The translations under genes were made by a program, and so were the position numbers. The notes under the pieces are model-generated. The model ran no database searches, was not told where the DNA came from, and saw nothing but the letters and a program-made list of their open reading frames with translations. From contig WHUZ01000025.1 in NCBI GenBank assembly GCA_015179045.1, forward strand, positions 652,314 to 716,313: a stretch of 64,000 nucleotides of DNA, in the 5' to 3' direction. This document shows positions 63,001 to 64,000 of the stretch, in pieces. Within the stretch, counting starts at the first letter, position 1. Every line of letters begins with the position of its first letter. Origin of the DNA: Kalaharituber pfeilii (Eukaryota > Ascomycota > Pezizomycetes > Pezizales > Pezizaceae).

Positions 63001-63142
63001 CAAAATAGTTATAGAGTTGTAACTAGTGGCTTTTGTCTCTACTAAGAGATAGTTAAGTCCATAAAGATTCATTACTGTATCTCGGCATTCATATACTAAC
63101 TATAATCTTATGCTCAAATGGATGCTCTTAAGCTACAGAATG

Positions 63143-63832
63143 TTAGCAATCATACTAGTCCTGTTGGAATAAAATATATTGACTTACATATAAATCTATA
63201 GATTCAATTTTAACTTTATACTTACCCAGCCTATCCTAAGCTATGCCTTATGATTCTTTAAGCATGTCTACTACTTCACTAGTACTTAATAGTGAATGAT
63301 TAAAAAGTATTAAATTGCTAACAATTTCCTCTACTTGAATTGTTAACCCTTAATATATAGAAAGAATGCTATAAAATACTTAAGATCAAACTCCTTTATG
63401 AGTTTATCATTGAACTGGGTTATAAAAGTTAATTTCTGCTTCAAAATCTTATTAACATTCCTCTGTATTAAAATCTATCTCCTCTTTATTATCGAGATCC
63501 TAACTTAGATTCTCTATATTCTGGTCTTTACTATCATTGTTTGGATTATATTTATCCAGAATTATCTATCAAATAAGTGAGTTTAATGATTTACTAAGAG
63601 ATAAAATGTTTTAAATTTACCTATATGATCATTCTTTTACTTATTACTTTCTTGACCGTAATACAAATTTTCAATTTCTGCATTATTTTTATAGAAGATT
63701 ATCACTTCTTATACTTCTCTATTAGCATACTATCATTATTTGTCTTGGCTCTCCTTCTAATGGATATACTGCTAGATATTTTAGATATTGAATTAAGTTT
63801 GGTAGTAGATAAGGGGAAAAAAGAATAATAAG
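63143..63832. other. Telomere-adjacent AT-rich sequence
   Basis: No supported gene. A 67-codon + frame at 63625-63828 encodes a very hydrophobic, F/I/L-rich sequence with no homology I recognise; AT-rich DNA produces such frames by chance. Confidence 0.5.
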
Positions 63833-64000
63833 TTAGGGTTAGGGTTAGGGTTAGGGTTAGGGTTAGGGTTAGGGTTAGGGTTAGGGTTAGGGTTAGGGTT
63901 AGGGTTAGGGTTAGGGTTAGGGTTAGGGTTAGGGTTAGGGTTAGGGTTAGGGTTAGGGTTAGGGTTAGGGTTAGGGTTAGGGTTAGGGTTAGGGTTAGGG
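63833..64000 (+). repeat. Telomere, (TTAGGG)28
   Basis: 28 uninterrupted TTAGGG units to the last base of the window, G-rich strand running 5' to 3' toward the end, as at a right-hand chromosome end. The transition from subtelomeric DNA (AATAATAAG) is abrupt, with no variant repeats. Confidence 0.99.

Noticed and set aside
63625..63828. Hydrophobic 67-codon frame beside the telomere that could be taken for a small membrane protein
   Set aside because: F, I and L richness is what very AT-rich DNA encodes by chance. No good start context and no homology I recognise.

Overview
The window is the end of a chromosome from a filamentous ascomycete (Pezizomycotina-type) fungus. The last 168 bases are 28 perfect TTAGGG units on the + strand running off the window, so position 64000 is at or near the physical telomere and the preceding ~63.8 kb is subtelomere. 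The fungal assignment rests on the TTAGGG telomere, Tad-clade non-LTR retrotransposons (LINEs), a chromodomain Gypsy element, short fungal-style introns in relics, and extensive C-to-T / G-to-A decay that looks like repeat-induced point mutation (RIP). I see nothing in the sequence that fixes genus or species.

Layout. 1-9.1 kb: a chimeric LINE fragment on + followed by a nearly complete LINE on the - strand (called LINE-1 here) with three ORFs: an upstream accessory ORF, a zinc-knuckle ORF1 and an endonuclease/RT/RNase H ORF2. 9.1-10.1 kb: a degenerate subtelomeric repeat array. 10.3-17.8 kb: a host-like gene of an uncharacterised fungal family, broken by four insertions of different classes (5'-truncated LINE tail, non-autonomous LINE, a long-inverted-repeat DNA element that itself carries a hAT-type MITE, and a solo LTR). 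Each insertion has a recognisable target-site duplication (TSD). 18.3-20.8 kb: a TA-flanked MITE with a second copy of the long-inverted-repeat element inside it. 20.8-27.1 kb: repeat arrays, a Mutator-like (MULE) deletion derivative with 9-bp TSD, and a GTTACG-rich inverted-repeat element. 27.1-31.2 kb: two intact single-exon orphan genes between short LINE tails. 31.3-33.1 kb: two interleaved inverted-repeat structures. 33.3-46.2 kb: three stacked copies of a second, purine-rich LINE family (LINE-2), with frameshifts. 46.2-54.3 kb: AT-rich RIP-decayed DNA, Gypsy remnants, several minisatellites and more LINE tails. 54.3-61.2 kb: a full-length chromodomain Gypsy element with 612-bp LTRs and many in-frame stops. 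61.2-63.8 kb: AT-rich decayed repeats and a RIP-decayed gene with DUF6532-like sequence. 63.8-64.0 kb: telomere.

How it fits together. Almost nothing here looks like a working cellular gene. The exceptions are the two orphan ORFs at 28.3 and 30.1 kb and perhaps LINE-1, whose three ORFs are all open. The rest is a stack of nested transposon insertions whose relative order can be read from TSDs and empty sites. Many LINE-2 frameshifts fall in or near long G runs, so part of that damage could be sequencing error rather than biology. Transition-type stops (CAG/CAA/CGA/TGG to stop) in the Gypsy and AT-rich regions fit RIP.
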